Shown here in pieces: positions 1 to 9,094 of a stretch of 64,000 nucleotides of DNA. The DNA comes from Clostridioides difficile (GTDB lineage: Bacteria > Bacillota > Clostridia > Peptostreptococcales > Peptostreptococcaceae): NCBI GenBank assembly GCA_012955965.1, contig JABBZI010000019.1:1-64000 (forward strand), in the 5' to 3' direction. The translations under genes were made by a program, and so were the position numbers. The notes under the pieces were generated by a model that had not been told where the DNA came from, did not search any database, and saw nothing but the letters and a program-made list of their open reading frames with translations. The first letter of the stretch is position 1. The number at the start of each line of letters is the position of its first letter.

Positions 1-1587
1 CACTATCAATATTAAAATTTTGCTAATATTTGATATATACTTAAATCTAATATCACTTTCAGTATTTTCTTCTAAATTCCTATCATAAGTTACTTTAACT
101 TCATCTCCAACATTTCTTATTTGTATTTCATCAATTTTTACCCAATTATCAAAATCTCTTAAATCCATAAATTCTATATTTTGTTTTTCTAGGTATTCTA
201 TTGTGTACTTTAAGTAATCTATATCTAAATATGAATGAAAAAAGAAACCTCCACTAAAACCTCTAACCATAGAGACTTTATCTAGATTTTCTTTGATATT
301 TTGAAAAGTAAACTTATCTTCTGGGTCTATATATCCTAAATTTTCAGGTATAAATATATTAAATTCTTCTGTATCCTGAATAACATAAGGATATGTATTA
401 GTACTAAATTTTTTATCATTATTTTGATGTTGACCTACATAAGTAGAAAAATACTTTTTCAACTCTTTATATCCCTCAGATTCTATTGCATAATGTGGTG
501 CTTCAAACGCAAGAGGATAAATTCCATTTTCTATACATATTCTAAGGCCACTCAACACTCTATCTTTTACAAATACCTTCATATCTTCCTTTAAAGGTAC
601 ATCTCTTTCGCCATCCCAAAATTCATACCCTTCTCCAGAAACTTCTTCTTTTTTGTATTGATGAGTATATCCATGTAATATTACTGTACCTCCCTTCTCT
701 TGCATATACTTTACTGCTTTGACAATCTCAGGGCTTTCTGATAAAGTAGTTATTTTATGATTTTTAGGATTTACATAAGCTGGTATCAATGCAATTGTAA
801 ATGGTATATTTTTGTCACTTAAATAATCAGCTATATCTACAAGATTTTTGGGGTCTCTAAAAGCATGTACATCTTCTATTCTTACAAATATACTTCCCTT
901 ATCAAATTTCTTAATATTAAAAATATCATTCAGTGAATCACAGAATATATAAAATAAAACACCATCCAAATCCAATTTGGATACATAAAAAAGATTTTTA
1001 TCATTTATTATATATGGATACTCATTTAATGTATCACCAATACGTCCTATTACTTTATCACTTGTATCTTTTGATTTCACAAGATTAAATAAATAGTGTT
1101 CATCCAAATTGTACGATTTTCCCTTATAATTTACACTCACTATGTTATTTGTTTTTCCCAAATACTCTAAATTATATTTTTTGTATTCTAAAAGATTTTC
1201 TATACCATGCCCCAACCAACATATATTTCCGTTATATGAATCTAATGAACTAAGTAAATATTTAGTTCTTTTCTCATTAGCATATGAATTTTCATTAATT
1301 CCTATAATAAATACATGACTATAATAGTTTTTATTTATTTCATCATCATAGTTACTTAATTTTAATAACTCAATATCTGAACTAAATCTCCCCAATAAAG
1401 TCCTTATAATTTTTAAAATATCTCTATTGTAGGCTATTTCTTTCTTAGAATCATATATAACTAAAACCTTATTTCTATTAGATGTAATTTCTGTTGCATA
1501 TGAAGATAGATTAAAGTTTGATATTACCAGTACTATAGATAATATCAGTATTAATTTTGATAAATTCTTATTGAGTATTTTAAACAT
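1..1587 (-). CDS. DUF2334 (polysaccharide-deacetylase-like) envelope protein, 3' end off window
   Basis: The frame is open from an ATG at 1587 to the window edge (529 codons, no stop), so the C-terminus is missing. The N-terminus has an uncleaved or signal-type hydrophobic stretch (about residues 9-30, ending near SSYA). Further in, FVRIEDVHAF (about residue 235), the TVILHGYTHQ stretch and the EAPHYA stretch are typical of DUF2334, a NodB/polysaccharide deacetylase-like fold. The visible end turns hydrophobic (ISKILILIV), suggesting a C-terminal membrane anchor. The start overlaps the stop of the upstream GGDEF-like gene by 8 bp (ATGTTTAA), so the two are translationally coupled. Substrate is unknown; an envelope polysaccharide is a family-based guess. 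Confidence 0.8.
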   Translation of the reverse strand, partial: MFKILNKNLSKLILILSIVLVISNFNLSSYATEITSNRNKVLVIYDSKKEIAYNRDILKIIRTLLGRFSSDIELLKLSNYDDEINKNYYSHVFIIGINENSYANEKRTKYLLSSLDSYNGNICWLGHGIENLLEYKKYNLEYLGKTNNIVSVNYKGKSYNLDEHYLFNLVKSKDTSDKVIGRIGDTLNEYPYIINDKNLFYVSKLDLDGVLFYIFCDSLNDIFNIKKFDKGSIFVRIEDVHAFRDPKNLVDIADYLSDKNIPFTIALIPAYVNPKNHKITTLSESPEIVKAVKYMQEKGGTVILHGYTHQYKKEEVSGEGYEFWDGERDVPLKEDMKVFVKDRVLSGLRICIENGIYPLAFEAPHYAIESEGYKELKKYFSTYVGQHQNNDKKFSTNTYPYVIQDTEEFNIFIPENLGYIDPEDKFTFQNIKENLDKVSMVRGFSGGFFFHSYLDIDYLKYTIEYLEKQNIEFMDLRDFDNWVKIDEIQIRNVGDEVKVTYDRNLEENTESDIRFKYISNISKILILIV

Positions 1588-2428
1588 CGTATTGCAATTC
1601 CTCTTCAACTATATTCTTAAAATTTATACTATCTCCAAAGCTATCGTTATACTCTAAAAATGCAATTTTCACATCTATATTTACATATTTTCCTTTATTG
1701 TTTAGGTCTAAATTTAACGTTCTTATCTTTTTATTTATTCTGTCTTTAACAACTTTTGAACCTTCCAAAGATGTATTTGGCATCAATATGCCTATCATAT
1801 CCTTTTGTAAACTATAAATTATATCCTCATTTCTTGTACACTCTATAATACTTATACTGATGTGTTTTACTATTTTATTAGTCTTATTTTCACCAAATAT
1901 TGTCTGTAAATTCCCATAGTATGGCAATTTAACTATCATAAGAGAAAAATTAGTATTATGTCTAATAGATTTACTTATCTCCATATTTACATCATTATAA
2001 AAAATCTTTAAATTCCTAAGTCCAGTTTCACTATCAATAGTCACTAACTCTTTATACTGTTCAGTTAACTTTGTGTTTGTATATTGTAATTCATTTATGT
2101 TTTTATTTAAATTACCTACTATAATTGAAGAGATTGGTATTGCTATTATCCACATATATGATATAAACTCAACATCTATATTATGAGTAATATTGTTATA
2201 TAAGATATAGGATGTATACATAAATATAGTTATTGAACTTGTTATCAATCCTACTACTGAGTTTGATAAATAAGTTAACATTATTATAAAAAAAACCACT
2301 GCAAACATTATAAATACATTCAATTTATTTTCTGTTCTAATAGATAATATTACTATTCCAACAATTAAAAATATAAAAACTAGCAAACTTAATATTAATA
2401 AATCTATTTTTTTATTTATCCTATTCAT
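1580..2428 (-). CDS. membrane protein with degenerate GGDEF domain
   Basis: 282 residues. The first half has about five hydrophobic helices (residues 8-115), followed by a short coiled segment (NINELQYTNTKLTEQY) and a GGDEF-fold domain beginning at IDSETGLRNLKIFY. The signature loop, where GG(D/E)EF should sit, reads SLQKDMIGIL, so the catalytic residues are absent. It is unlikely to make c-di-GMP and could be a c-di-GMP or protein-interaction module. It overlaps the DUF2334 gene downstream and probably heads that operon. The ribosome binding site GGAGGTG lies rather far (14 nt) from the ATG used here. Confidence 0.8.
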   Translation of the reverse strand: MNRINKKIDLLILSLLVFIFLIVGIVILSIRTENKLNVFIMFAVVFFIIMLTYLSNSVVGLITSSITIFMYTSYILYNNITHNIDVEFISYMWIIAIPISSIIVGNLNKNINELQYTNTKLTEQYKELVTIDSETGLRNLKIFYNDVNMEISKSIRHNTNFSLMIVKLPYYGNLQTIFGENKTNKIVKHISISIIECTRNEDIIYSLQKDMIGILMPNTSLEGSKVVKDRINKKIRTLNLDLNNKGKYVNIDVKIAFLEYNDSFGDSINFKNIVEEELQYDV

Positions 2429-2590
2429 TTTTTATAAATTTACACCTCCAATTATTCTATTAAGTTACCCATTTTTTCTAATTATTATTAGATTCATTAT
2501 ACAAATAAGATTTTCACTTATTAAAAGATTAATTAAGTCGCATTTAAATATAATTTAATAAAAAACTCAAAACAAGTATATATTGGACAA

Positions 2591-2646
2591 AAAATAAAAC
2601 TGTTCAATAATTAGAAAATTAATTTCTAAAAAAGAACAGTTTTATT
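2591..2646 (-). terminator. terminator after potD
   Basis: AAAACTGTTC/GAACAGTTTT arms (outer part of a longer hairpin with a nested TTAGAAA/TTTCTAA stem) follow the potD stop on the minus strand and lead into TTTTTTG. This ends the polyamine operon. Confidence 0.8.
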
Positions 2647-2674
2647 AAGTAAATATAATTAAATTAGCAAGACT

Positions 2675-3727
2675 CTATTTTGACTTTAATTCTATCCAAG
2701 CCTTGTCATATAGTTTTATCTTTTCACCAATATCTTCAAAAGTCTCACATTTACTAAGTACTTCTTTAGATGGATATGCAACAGGATTATTAGTTATTTC
2801 TGGGTCTAATAATTTTAGTGCTCCTGTATTAGGTGTCGAATATCCAATATACTCAGCATTTATTTTTGCATTTTCTGGGTCTAGTAAGAAGTTTATAAAC
2901 AACTCAGCTTCTTTTTTATTTTGTGCTGTTGTAGGTACACACATAGCATCTACCCATTTATTAGTACCTTCTTTAGGTATTGCATAATCAAGGTCAGGAT
3001 TTTGGTCCATCAATGTAACTGCATCTCCAGAATACAACATACCCATTGCTACTTCTCCACCAAGTAATCTATCCTTACCTTCATCATTTACATAAGCTAA
3101 TACCAAGTCCTTTTGTTTCATTAAAAGATTTTTCGCTTCATTTATTTCTTTTGGATTTACACTATTCATACTGTATCCTAATTTTTTAAGAGTTATTCCT
3201 ATAGTATCTCTAACAGAATCAAACATCATTATATTACCCTTATACTCTGGATTCCAAAGTATATTCCAACTATCTATAGGGTCTTTAACCTCTTTTTTAT
3301 TATACAATATTCCAAGAGTTCCCCACATATATGCAACACTATATTCATTAGTCTTATCATATATAGGATTTAAAAAACTTTTATCTAAATACTTCATATT
3401 AGGTATATTTTTAAAATCTAACTTTTCCAAAAGACCTTCATTTTTCATTTTTTCTACCATATAATCTGAAGGAAAAACCAAATCGTAGTGTGTACTACCA
3501 CTCTTTACTTTTTGATACATCATTTCATTAGTATCATAAGTTGAATACTGAACATCTATTCCGGTTTCTTCTTCAAACTTATCTATAAGAGATTCGTCTA
3601 TATAATCTCCAACATTATATACATTTAAAACTTTTGTAGAATCAGTTGCTTTATTACATCCTGTAAATAAAGTCACTGTCATCACACCTACAGCTACAAG
3701 GGCTATTACTTTTTTATACTTAATCAT
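2675..3727 (-). CDS. potD: spermidine/putrescine ABC transporter, substrate-binding lipoprotein
   Basis: 350 residues. A lipoprotein signal peptide ends in the lipobox LFTGC (Cys24), so the mature protein is anchored outside the membrane. The fold is a family 1-type periplasmic binding protein of the PotD/PotF class: LNVYNVGDYID near the mature N-terminus, SDYMVEKM, then LYNKKEV and MWGTLGILYN. It delivers polyamines to PotB/PotC. Its ATG overlaps the potC stop (TAATG), and it is the last gene of the operon before a strong terminator. Confidence 0.93.
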   Translation of the reverse strand: MIKYKKVIALVAVGVMTVTLFTGCNKATDSTKVLNVYNVGDYIDESLIDKFEEETGIDVQYSTYDTNEMMYQKVKSGSTHYDLVFPSDYMVEKMKNEGLLEKLDFKNIPNMKYLDKSFLNPIYDKTNEYSVAYMWGTLGILYNKKEVKDPIDSWNILWNPEYKGNIMMFDSVRDTIGITLKKLGYSMNSVNPKEINEAKNLLMKQKDLVLAYVNDEGKDRLLGGEVAMGMLYSGDAVTLMDQNPDLDYAIPKEGTNKWVDAMCVPTTAQNKKEAELFINFLLDPENAKINAEYIGYSTPNTGALKLLDPEITNNPVAYPSKEVLSKCETFEDIGEKIKLYDKAWIELKSK

Positions 3728-4512
3728 TATTTAGTCCCCCTTACTATAGATTCTTTTTTATTAGCTAATAAAAGTAACCCTAAAACAACTGCAAACATTA
3801 TTGTTGATAATGCATTTATTTCAGGTTTTATACCTCTTCTAGCCATTCCATAGATTTCTATAGAAAGATTGCTTACACCATTTCCAGCATTAAAGAAACT
3901 TATTATAAAGTCATCTATTGACATAGTAAATGCAATTAAAAATCCAGAAACAATACCTGGCTTTATTTGTGGCAAAATTACTTTTCTAAGAGCATATATA
4001 GGTGTTGCTCCTAAGTCCATAGCTGCATCTTCTATATTATCAGGTAATTGCTTCATTTTTGGTAAAACTGAAAGTATAACGTATGGCAAACAAAACATTA
4101 TATGTGCCAATAGCATTGTTGTAAACCCAAATTCCATTTTTACAAATACAAATAGACTCATAAGAGCTACTGCTGTAACTATCTCTGTATTTAAAATAGG
4201 AAGATAGTTTACATTTAGTATTAATTTCTTACTCTTACCTCTCATCTTATGTATTCCTATAGCACTTATAGTCCCTACTATTGTAGATATTACAGATGCT
4301 AATATAGCTATTACAATAGTGTAATATAAAGCACTCATTATACTCTCATTTTGAAGTAATTGGCCATACCACTTCCATGTAAATCCATTCCATCTCGCCA
4401 TTGATTTTGAATCATTGAAAGAAAATAGTACTAAAGCAAATATGGGTGCATATAAAAACAAGAATACTAATGCTAAATATATATTAGAAGTTATTTTCTT
4501 TAATTTTAAAAT
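3727..4512 (-). CDS. potC: spermidine/putrescine ABC transporter permease PotC (probable ATT start)
   Basis: Permease with the binding-protein-dependent EAA loop (EDAAMDLGATPIYALRKVILPQIKPG) that contacts PotA. The first canonical start in frame is TTG at 4461, which would cut off the cytoplasmic tail and half of the first helix. The frame is open further upstream and encodes LKLKKITSNIYLALVFLFLYAPIF, which looks like a normal PotC N-terminus. The best-placed start is ATT at 4512-4510, six bases after AAGGCGGTGG, a near-perfect Shine-Dalgarno inside the end of potB. I therefore extend the gene to 4512 (261 residues); the canonical-start alternative is 3727..4461. Overlaps the potB stop. Confidence 0.8.
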   Translation of the reverse strand: MLKLKKITSNIYLALVFLFLYAPIFALVLFSFNDSKSMARWNGFTWKWYGQLLQNESIMSALYYTIVIAILASVISTIVGTISAIGIHKMRGKSKKLILNVNYLPILNTEIVTAVALMSLFVFVKMEFGFTTMLLAHIMFCLPYVILSVLPKMKQLPDNIEDAAMDLGATPIYALRKVILPQIKPGIVSGFLIAFTMSIDDFIISFFNAGNGVSNLSIEIYGMARRGIKPEINALSTIMFAVVLGLLLLANKKESIVRGTK

Positions 4513-5342
4513 AGTAACCCACCGCCTTCTTTGTCAGACTCATCTCCAAATTTTGACATTATGGACATCGATATTAATATTACTATCATCATAAATATCG
4601 ATATTGCTGAGCCAAAGTTCCAATCTCCAACAACAGTAAATTGTTGTTCAATCAAATCTCCAACTAGCATTATTTTACCTCCACCTAACAGTCTTGATAT
4701 TGCAAAGGTAGTTACTGCTGGCATAAATACCATAGTTATTCCAGACATTACACCTGGCAAACTCAAAGGAAATATAATTTTTCTAAATACTGTCATATTA
4801 TTTGCACCTAAGTCATGAGCAGCATTTATCAAATCATTATCCATCTTTGATAGTGCAGTGTATATTGGAAGAACCATGAATGGTAAAAAGTTGTATACCA
4901 TACCTAAAAGTATAGCAAAATTAGTATACAAAATTGCTAATGGCTGTATCCCAAACCAACCTAAAAATGTATTTAAAAGTCCATTTTTTCCTAATATAGC
5001 AACCCATGCATAAGTTCTTAAAAGAAAATTCATCCACATAGGAAGAATAAACAATAATATTAATGAACCTCTTCTACTTACATGAGCTTTTGAAATTATA
5101 TATGCCACTGGATAACCAACTATAAGGCATATCAATGTAGCTCCTCCTGCTAAAAGAATAGAACGAGCAAATACTTTAATGTATATAGGGTCGATTACTT
5201 CTTTATAATTTTCAAGTGTAAATGCATAACCTCCACCTGACTCTTTTGTAAAACTGAAAAATACTACTAGTATTAAAGGAATTATTACAAATATCGCACT
5301 CCAAACTACATATGGATATGCTAAGAAAGATTTTCTCTTCAT
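4506..5342 (-). CDS. potB: spermidine/putrescine ABC transporter permease PotB
   Basis: 278 residues with about six membrane helices. It carries the permease EAA motif (NAAHDLGANNMTVFRKIIFPLSLPG) at about residues 175-200. It forms the membrane channel with PotC. It starts two bases after the potA stop (TAAGATG), which is consistent with coupled translation. Its last codons contain the Shine-Dalgarno used for potC. Confidence 0.93.
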   Translation of the reverse strand: MKRKSFLAYPYVVWSAIFVIIPLILVVFFSFTKESGGGYAFTLENYKEVIDPIYIKVFARSILLAGGATLICLIVGYPVAYIISKAHVSRRGSLILLFILPMWMNFLLRTYAWVAILGKNGLLNTFLGWFGIQPLAILYTNFAILLGMVYNFLPFMVLPIYTALSKMDNDLINAAHDLGANNMTVFRKIIFPLSLPGVMSGITMVFMPAVTTFAISRLLGGGKIMLVGDLIEQQFTVVGDWNFGSAISIFMMIVILISMSIMSKFGDESDKEGGGLLF

Positions 5343-5343
5343 C

Positions 5344-6387
5344 TTAGTTATTCTCTTTTCTCATTATATGGATGTCTTCTGGATATATGTCCATGCCTAG
5401 TTCTGTTCCAACTTCAGCATTTTTAGTATTATGGAGTATCCATAATCTTCCATTTTCATTTAATTCTATCTCATAGTGCACTCCTTTAAACACAGTAGAT
5501 GTAACTTTCCCCTTTAACATTCCTTCTTCTGGCTTTACCATTTTTATATCTTCTGGTCTTATTACTACTTCTATATTTTCGTTTTTTTCAAATCCTTTAT
5601 CAACACATTCAAAATCCCTATTACAGAAATTAACTTTATAATCTTCTATCATAATTCCATCAAATATGTTACTTTCACCTATAAACTTAGCTACAAATGA
5701 GTTTTTAGGTTCATTATATATGTCTTGTGGTGTTCCCATTTGTTGTATCTTGCCCTTATACATTACGACAATAGTATCTGACATCGTAAGAGCCTCTTCT
5801 TGGTCATGAGTTACAAATACAAATGTTATTCCTAATTTTTTTTGAATTCTTTTTAATTCTATTTGCATTTCTTGTCTAAGCTTTAAATCAAGTGCTCCAA
5901 GTGGCTCATCTAGTAGCAATACTTTTGGTTCATTAACTAGAGCTCTTGCTATTGCAATTCTTTGCTGTTGTCCTCCACTTAATGAGTCAACTTGTCGTCT
6001 TTCAAAACCTTCTAGCGCAACAAGTTTTAAAATTTCTTTCACTTTAGCATCTATTACATCTTTTGGAGTCTTTTTGATTTTTAGTCCAAAAGCTACATTT
6101 TCATATACATCCATATGTGGAAATAAAGCATATTTTTGAAACACTGTATTTACTTGTCTTTCATATGGTGGCAAATTATTTATCTCTTTACCTTCAAATA
6201 AAACTTTACCATCATCAGCATACTCAAATCCTGCTATGATTTTTAATGTAGTAGTTTTTCCACATCCACTTGGTCCAAGTAAAGTTAAAAACTCATTTTT
6301 CTTTATATCTAAATTGAAATTATCTAAAACAGTAAGCTCTTCATAATGTTTAGATATATCTCTTAATTCTATTATATTTTCTACCAA
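5344..6387 (-). CDS. potA: spermidine/putrescine ABC transporter ATPase
   Basis: 347 residues. Walker A GPSGCGKT (residues 38-45), Q-loop, signature LSGGQQQR, Walker [12 protein letters not shown] and switch histidine in VTHDQEEAL are all intact. The C-terminal ~110 residues form the TOBE/OB regulatory domain usual for PotA/MalK-type ATPases. It powers PotBC. The start is TTG at 6387, eight bases after AGAGGTG. The regulator gene lies 18 bp upstream in the same operon. Confidence 0.94.
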   Translation of the reverse strand: MVENIIELRDISKHYEELTVLDNFNLDIKKNEFLTLLGPSGCGKTTTLKIIAGFEYADDGKVLFEGKEINNLPPYERQVNTVFQKYALFPHMDVYENVAFGLKIKKTPKDVIDAKVKEILKLVALEGFERRQVDSLSGGQQQRIAIARALVNEPKVLLLDEPLGALDLKLRQEMQIELKRIQKKLGITFVFVTHDQEEALTMSDTIVVMYKGKIQQMGTPQDIYNEPKNSFVAKFIGESNIFDGIMIEDYKVNFCNRDFECVDKGFEKNENIEVVIRPEDIKMVKPEEGMLKGKVTSTVFKGVHYEIELNENGRLWILHNTKNAEVGTELGMDIYPEDIHIMRKENN

Positions 6388-6405
6388 TTATTAAACACCT
6401 CTATT

Positions 6406-6945
6406 CTAAAATGATGGTGGCGTACTTACCCAAATCACTTTTGCTGTCGTTTTACCTTCGTTTGATATATAGTGATTTGCTCTTGGTCTAAAGTAAAAGC
6501 TTTCTCCTTTTTTTACCTTATTTTTCTTTTCGCCTATATGAACATATATCGAACCTGCTAATACATATCCAAATTCTTCGCCTTCATGTGGCTTTTCTTC
6601 TTTATATTGTCCTCCTGGATACAATGTTATTATTATTGGCTCCATTTCATTTTTTTGTGAGTTAGGAATTAGCCACTTCAGTTTATATTTTAAGTCTTCG
6701 TCTTCTGTTTCAAACATATCCTCTTTTGTAAAACTAATTCTTTCATCATCTATTTCATTAAAAAATTCCCTTAAATTCGTACCTAGTATCTCAAGTATAT
6801 CTATAAGGGTAGCTATGGATGGTGATGTTAAGTTATTTTCTAATTGAGAAATAAATCCCTTTGACAATTCACATCTATTAGCTAACTCTTCCTGGGTCAG
6901 TTGCTTTTCTGTTCTTAATCTTTTTATCTTTTCACCTATATCCAT
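6406..6945 (-). CDS. XRE-family regulator with C-terminal cupin (polyamine operon regulator)
   Basis: 179 residues. Residues 1-60 form an XRE helix-turn-helix (LTQEELANRCELSKGFISQLE). A linker follows, then residues ~105-179 form a cupin barrel (PHEGEEFGYVLAGSIYVHIG and FYFRPRANHYISN), the usual effector pocket of PuuR-like regulators. It is the first gene of the pot operon, so it most likely senses a polyamine and controls its own operon through the palindromes at 6971-7001. Strong AGGAGGTG ribosome binding site. Ligand identity is inference. Confidence 0.88.
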   Translation of the reverse strand: MDIGEKIKRLRTEKQLTQEELANRCELSKGFISQLENNLTSPSIATLIDILEILGTNLREFFNEIDDERISFTKEDMFETEDEDLKYKLKWLIPNSQKNEMEPIIITLYPGGQYKEEKPHEGEEFGYVLAGSIYVHIGEKKNKVKKGESFYFRPRANHYISNEGKTTAKVIWVSTPPSF

Positions 6946-6970
6946 GTTGCACCTCCTAGTTTCTGTTTTA

Positions 6971-7001
6971 TTTTACTAAACATTTTGTTTACTAAACATT
7001 G
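6971..7001. promoter_or_regulatory. tandem palindromic operator of the pot operon
   Basis: TTTACTAAACATT occurs twice (6972-6984 and 6988-7000), exactly 16 bp apart. The second copy is the perfect 11-bp palindrome GTTTACTAAAC. The pair lies just downstream of the promoter at 7030-7058 and ahead of the XRE-cupin gene, a repressor-like position. A weaker related element (GTGTTTAAAATTTGTAAACA) adjoins at about 7001-7020. Confidence 0.7.
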
Positions 7002-7029
7002 TGTTTAAAATTTGTAAACAACATAGGTA

Positions 7030-7058
7030 ATTATATATAAAATTTGGATATAATACAA
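7030..7058 (-). promoter_or_regulatory. sigma-A-type promoter of XRE-cupin/pot operon
   Basis: Minus strand: -35 TTGTAT (7058-7053), 17-bp spacer, -10 TATAAT (7035-7030). The expected transcription start near 7023 puts the two operator palindromes in the first 50 bases of the leader. Confidence 0.7.
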
Positions 7059-7250
7059 GAGTTTTTTTGACATTTTTTTATTTTTTTATTTAGAATAAAT
7101 ACAAGTATTTTAAAGGCTTTGGAAAATGCACAATTAAAGGTGTTTATATTAATATTTATAAAGTTTAGTATCTCTAATTATAAATTAATTAATTCATTAA
7201 ATACATAATAAAACTTATAAAACATAAAAAAGTATTAAACAAATAAAAAA

Positions 7251-7284
7251 TTGCTAGAAATCTATATTTTATAGTTTCCTAGCA
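7251..7284 (-). terminator. terminator after YczE-type gene
   Basis: TTGCTAG...CTAGCAA hairpin with a 16-bp stem (two mismatches) and a 2-3 nt loop, followed on the minus strand by TTTTTTATTTG. It lies 100 bp past the stop of the 7383-8072 gene. The rest of 7059-7382 shows nothing else I can support. Confidence 0.75.
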
Positions 7285-7382
7285 ATCTTCATAGCTTAAT
7301 ATTCTTTTAATAATTAAAATTTATATATTTTTAAAATTTTTCAAACTAAAATATTTAACCTTTACTTGAATTTATTATTAAA

Positions 7383-8072
7383 CTACTTAGCTATATTCTG
7401 AGCAGCAGTTTTTTTATCTCCATTCATATATAACTTAATAAATTTTATATCATCTATTATAAATCTATGCTTAATCTTGCTACAATCTAATTTAAATAAA
7501 CTAAATATTATCTGTGTAAAGTAACCCAATCCAAATGCGCTTATTATAGTTCCTATACCAACTTTTCCACCCAAGAAAAATCCTACTATTAATGCTCCAA
7601 CTTCTATAGTCCCTCTTATTAAGTTAAGTGATTTCCCAGTTTTCTTTTGAAGTGCAACCATCAAACCATCTCTAGGTCCACTTCCTAAACCACTTCCCAT
7701 ATAAAATACCATTCCAATAGCCAAAAGGACCAATCCTAATATCAACATAATTATTCCTACAAATAAACTATCAGCCTCTGGAATTAATTTACTATACAAA
7801 AGCAAATCCATAAAGAATCCAATTAATAACATGTTAAAAACAGTTCCCCATCCTACATTCTCACCAAGAACAACATCAGCTATAACTACTATAGAGCCTA
7901 CAATTATAGAGGCAGTCCCTATAGTTATTCCTATATGATTTGAAAGACCTTGATGAAACACATCCCAAGGAGATAAACCAAGGTTACAATTTATCGTCAA
8001 TACTATACCAATTGAACATATAAATAAACCTGCTACTAGCTTTAAAAATTTCCATAATACTTTTTGTAACAA
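7383..8072 (-). CDS. YczE/YitT-type integral membrane protein
   Basis: 229 residues with about five to six membrane helices and the two internal Gly-rich repeats typical of the COG2364 family: LGLSPWDVFHQGLSNHIGIT near the N-terminus and GSGLGSGPRDGLMVAL in the second half. TTG start six bases after AGGAGGGG. It stands alone with its own terminator. The family has no firmly established biochemical function; a transport role is often assumed. Confidence 0.82.
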   Translation of the reverse strand: MLQKVLWKFLKLVAGLFICSIGIVLTINCNLGLSPWDVFHQGLSNHIGITIGTASIIVGSIVVIADVVLGENVGWGTVFNMLLIGFFMDLLLYSKLIPEADSLFVGIIMLILGLVLLAIGMVFYMGSGLGSGPRDGLMVALQKKTGKSLNLIRGTIEVGALIVGFFLGGKVGIGTIISAFGLGYFTQIIFSLFKLDCSKIKHRFIIDDIKFIKLYMNGDKKTAAQNIAK

Positions 8073-8419
8073 AATCTACCCCTCCTAAACATAATTTAAC
8101 TACTCACTTTAAATATCAAAAGCCAGCAGTTCTATTTTAAAAAATCTTACTTTATTAATTTTATAAGACACTTCTATGATACATCATTTTATGCTAAATA
8201 ACTACCATTTTATTACAATTTAGTTACAATTTTTAATTATTTTTTTTATTATGTATTTTCTAGTTTCAGTATTTCTTAAATTGAATTCTATATTTTAAAA
8301 TTCTTTATTATTTTATAGTTCATAAATAAAATAGAGACCACTTAAATATAATAAGAAATTGTATTTAAATGGTCTCTATTTTATTATGTAATATTATTAA
8401 TATTTATTATGTGATACTG
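8073..8419. other. intergenic, AT-rich, only a terminator seen
   Basis: No open frame of coding character. The only structure I can support is the terminator at 8326-8383. Presumably it also holds the promoter of the YczE-type gene. Confidence 0.5.
8326..8383 (-). terminator. terminator after amino-acid permease gene
   Basis: AATAAAATAGAGACCA...TGGTCTCTATTTTATT arms with an inner TTAAATA/TATTTAA pairing. A T-rich run follows on the minus strand. It sits just past the stop of the permease at 8420. Confidence 0.8.
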
Positions 8420-9085
8420 TTAATATGCCGAATTTAGTTTTGCTTCTAGTTTCTTTTGAACTAGTCCAAAGACAAATAATATAAACCAATATACAAATCC
8501 TGCAACTAAGAATGCTTCTAGATATTTATATTTACTACCACCATTATAATTTGCTGCTGCCATTATTTCTATTACCCCTATAGTAAAAGCTAATGAGGAA
8601 CCTTTAATTAAATCTACAAAGTGATTAGATAATGCAGGAATAGCGACTCTTATAGCCTGTGGCATGACTATCCTTCTGAATATTTGCACATTTGTAAGTC
8701 CAATGGAAGCTCCTGCTTCATATTGTCCCTTATCTACAGAAGAAATTGCTCCTCTTATAGTCTCTGACATATACGCAGACATATTTACTGATAAAGCAAT
8801 TATCATTGCAGTAAATGGAGACATATCTACAAGAGCTGGAATAGCTCTTGGTAATCCAAAATACAATGCATACAACTGAACTAGCAGTGGTGTTCCTCTA
8901 AAAATTGAGGTATAAACTTTAACAATTTCATTTAATACTTTAACTTTGTTATAGCTTATTAATGCCATTATAGTTGCTATTACTAAAGATAGTACTAGTG
9001 ATATTAAAGCCATTATTATTGTTTCTTTAGATGCTATAAATATTTCTGGTAAAATGCTAAACATGAACGATACATCTAAACTCAT
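8420..9085 (-). CDS. polar amino acid ABC transporter permease
   Basis: 221 residues. HisM/GlnP-type permease: the FRGTPLLVQLYALYFG motif near residue 70 and the EAA loop (EAGASIGLTNVQIFRRIVMPQAIR) near residue 140, with about five helices. The first in-frame start, GTG at 9094, is part of the Shine-Dalgarno AGGTGA, so I place the start at ATG 9085. The preceding binding-protein gene ends at 9095. No ATP-binding subunit is encoded next to it. Cystine or another polar amino acid is a plausible substrate, not shown. Confidence 0.9.
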   Translation of the reverse strand: MSLDVSFMFSILPEIFIASKETIIMALISLVLSLVIATIMALISYNKVKVLNEIVKVYTSIFRGTPLLVQLYALYFGLPRAIPALVDMSPFTAMIIALSVNMSAYMSETIRGAISSVDKGQYEAGASIGLTNVQIFRRIVMPQAIRVAIPALSNHFVDLIKGSSLAFTIGVIEIMAAANYNGGSKYKYLEAFLVAGFVYWFILFVFGLVQKKLEAKLNSAY

Positions 9086-9094
9086 AAAATTCAC

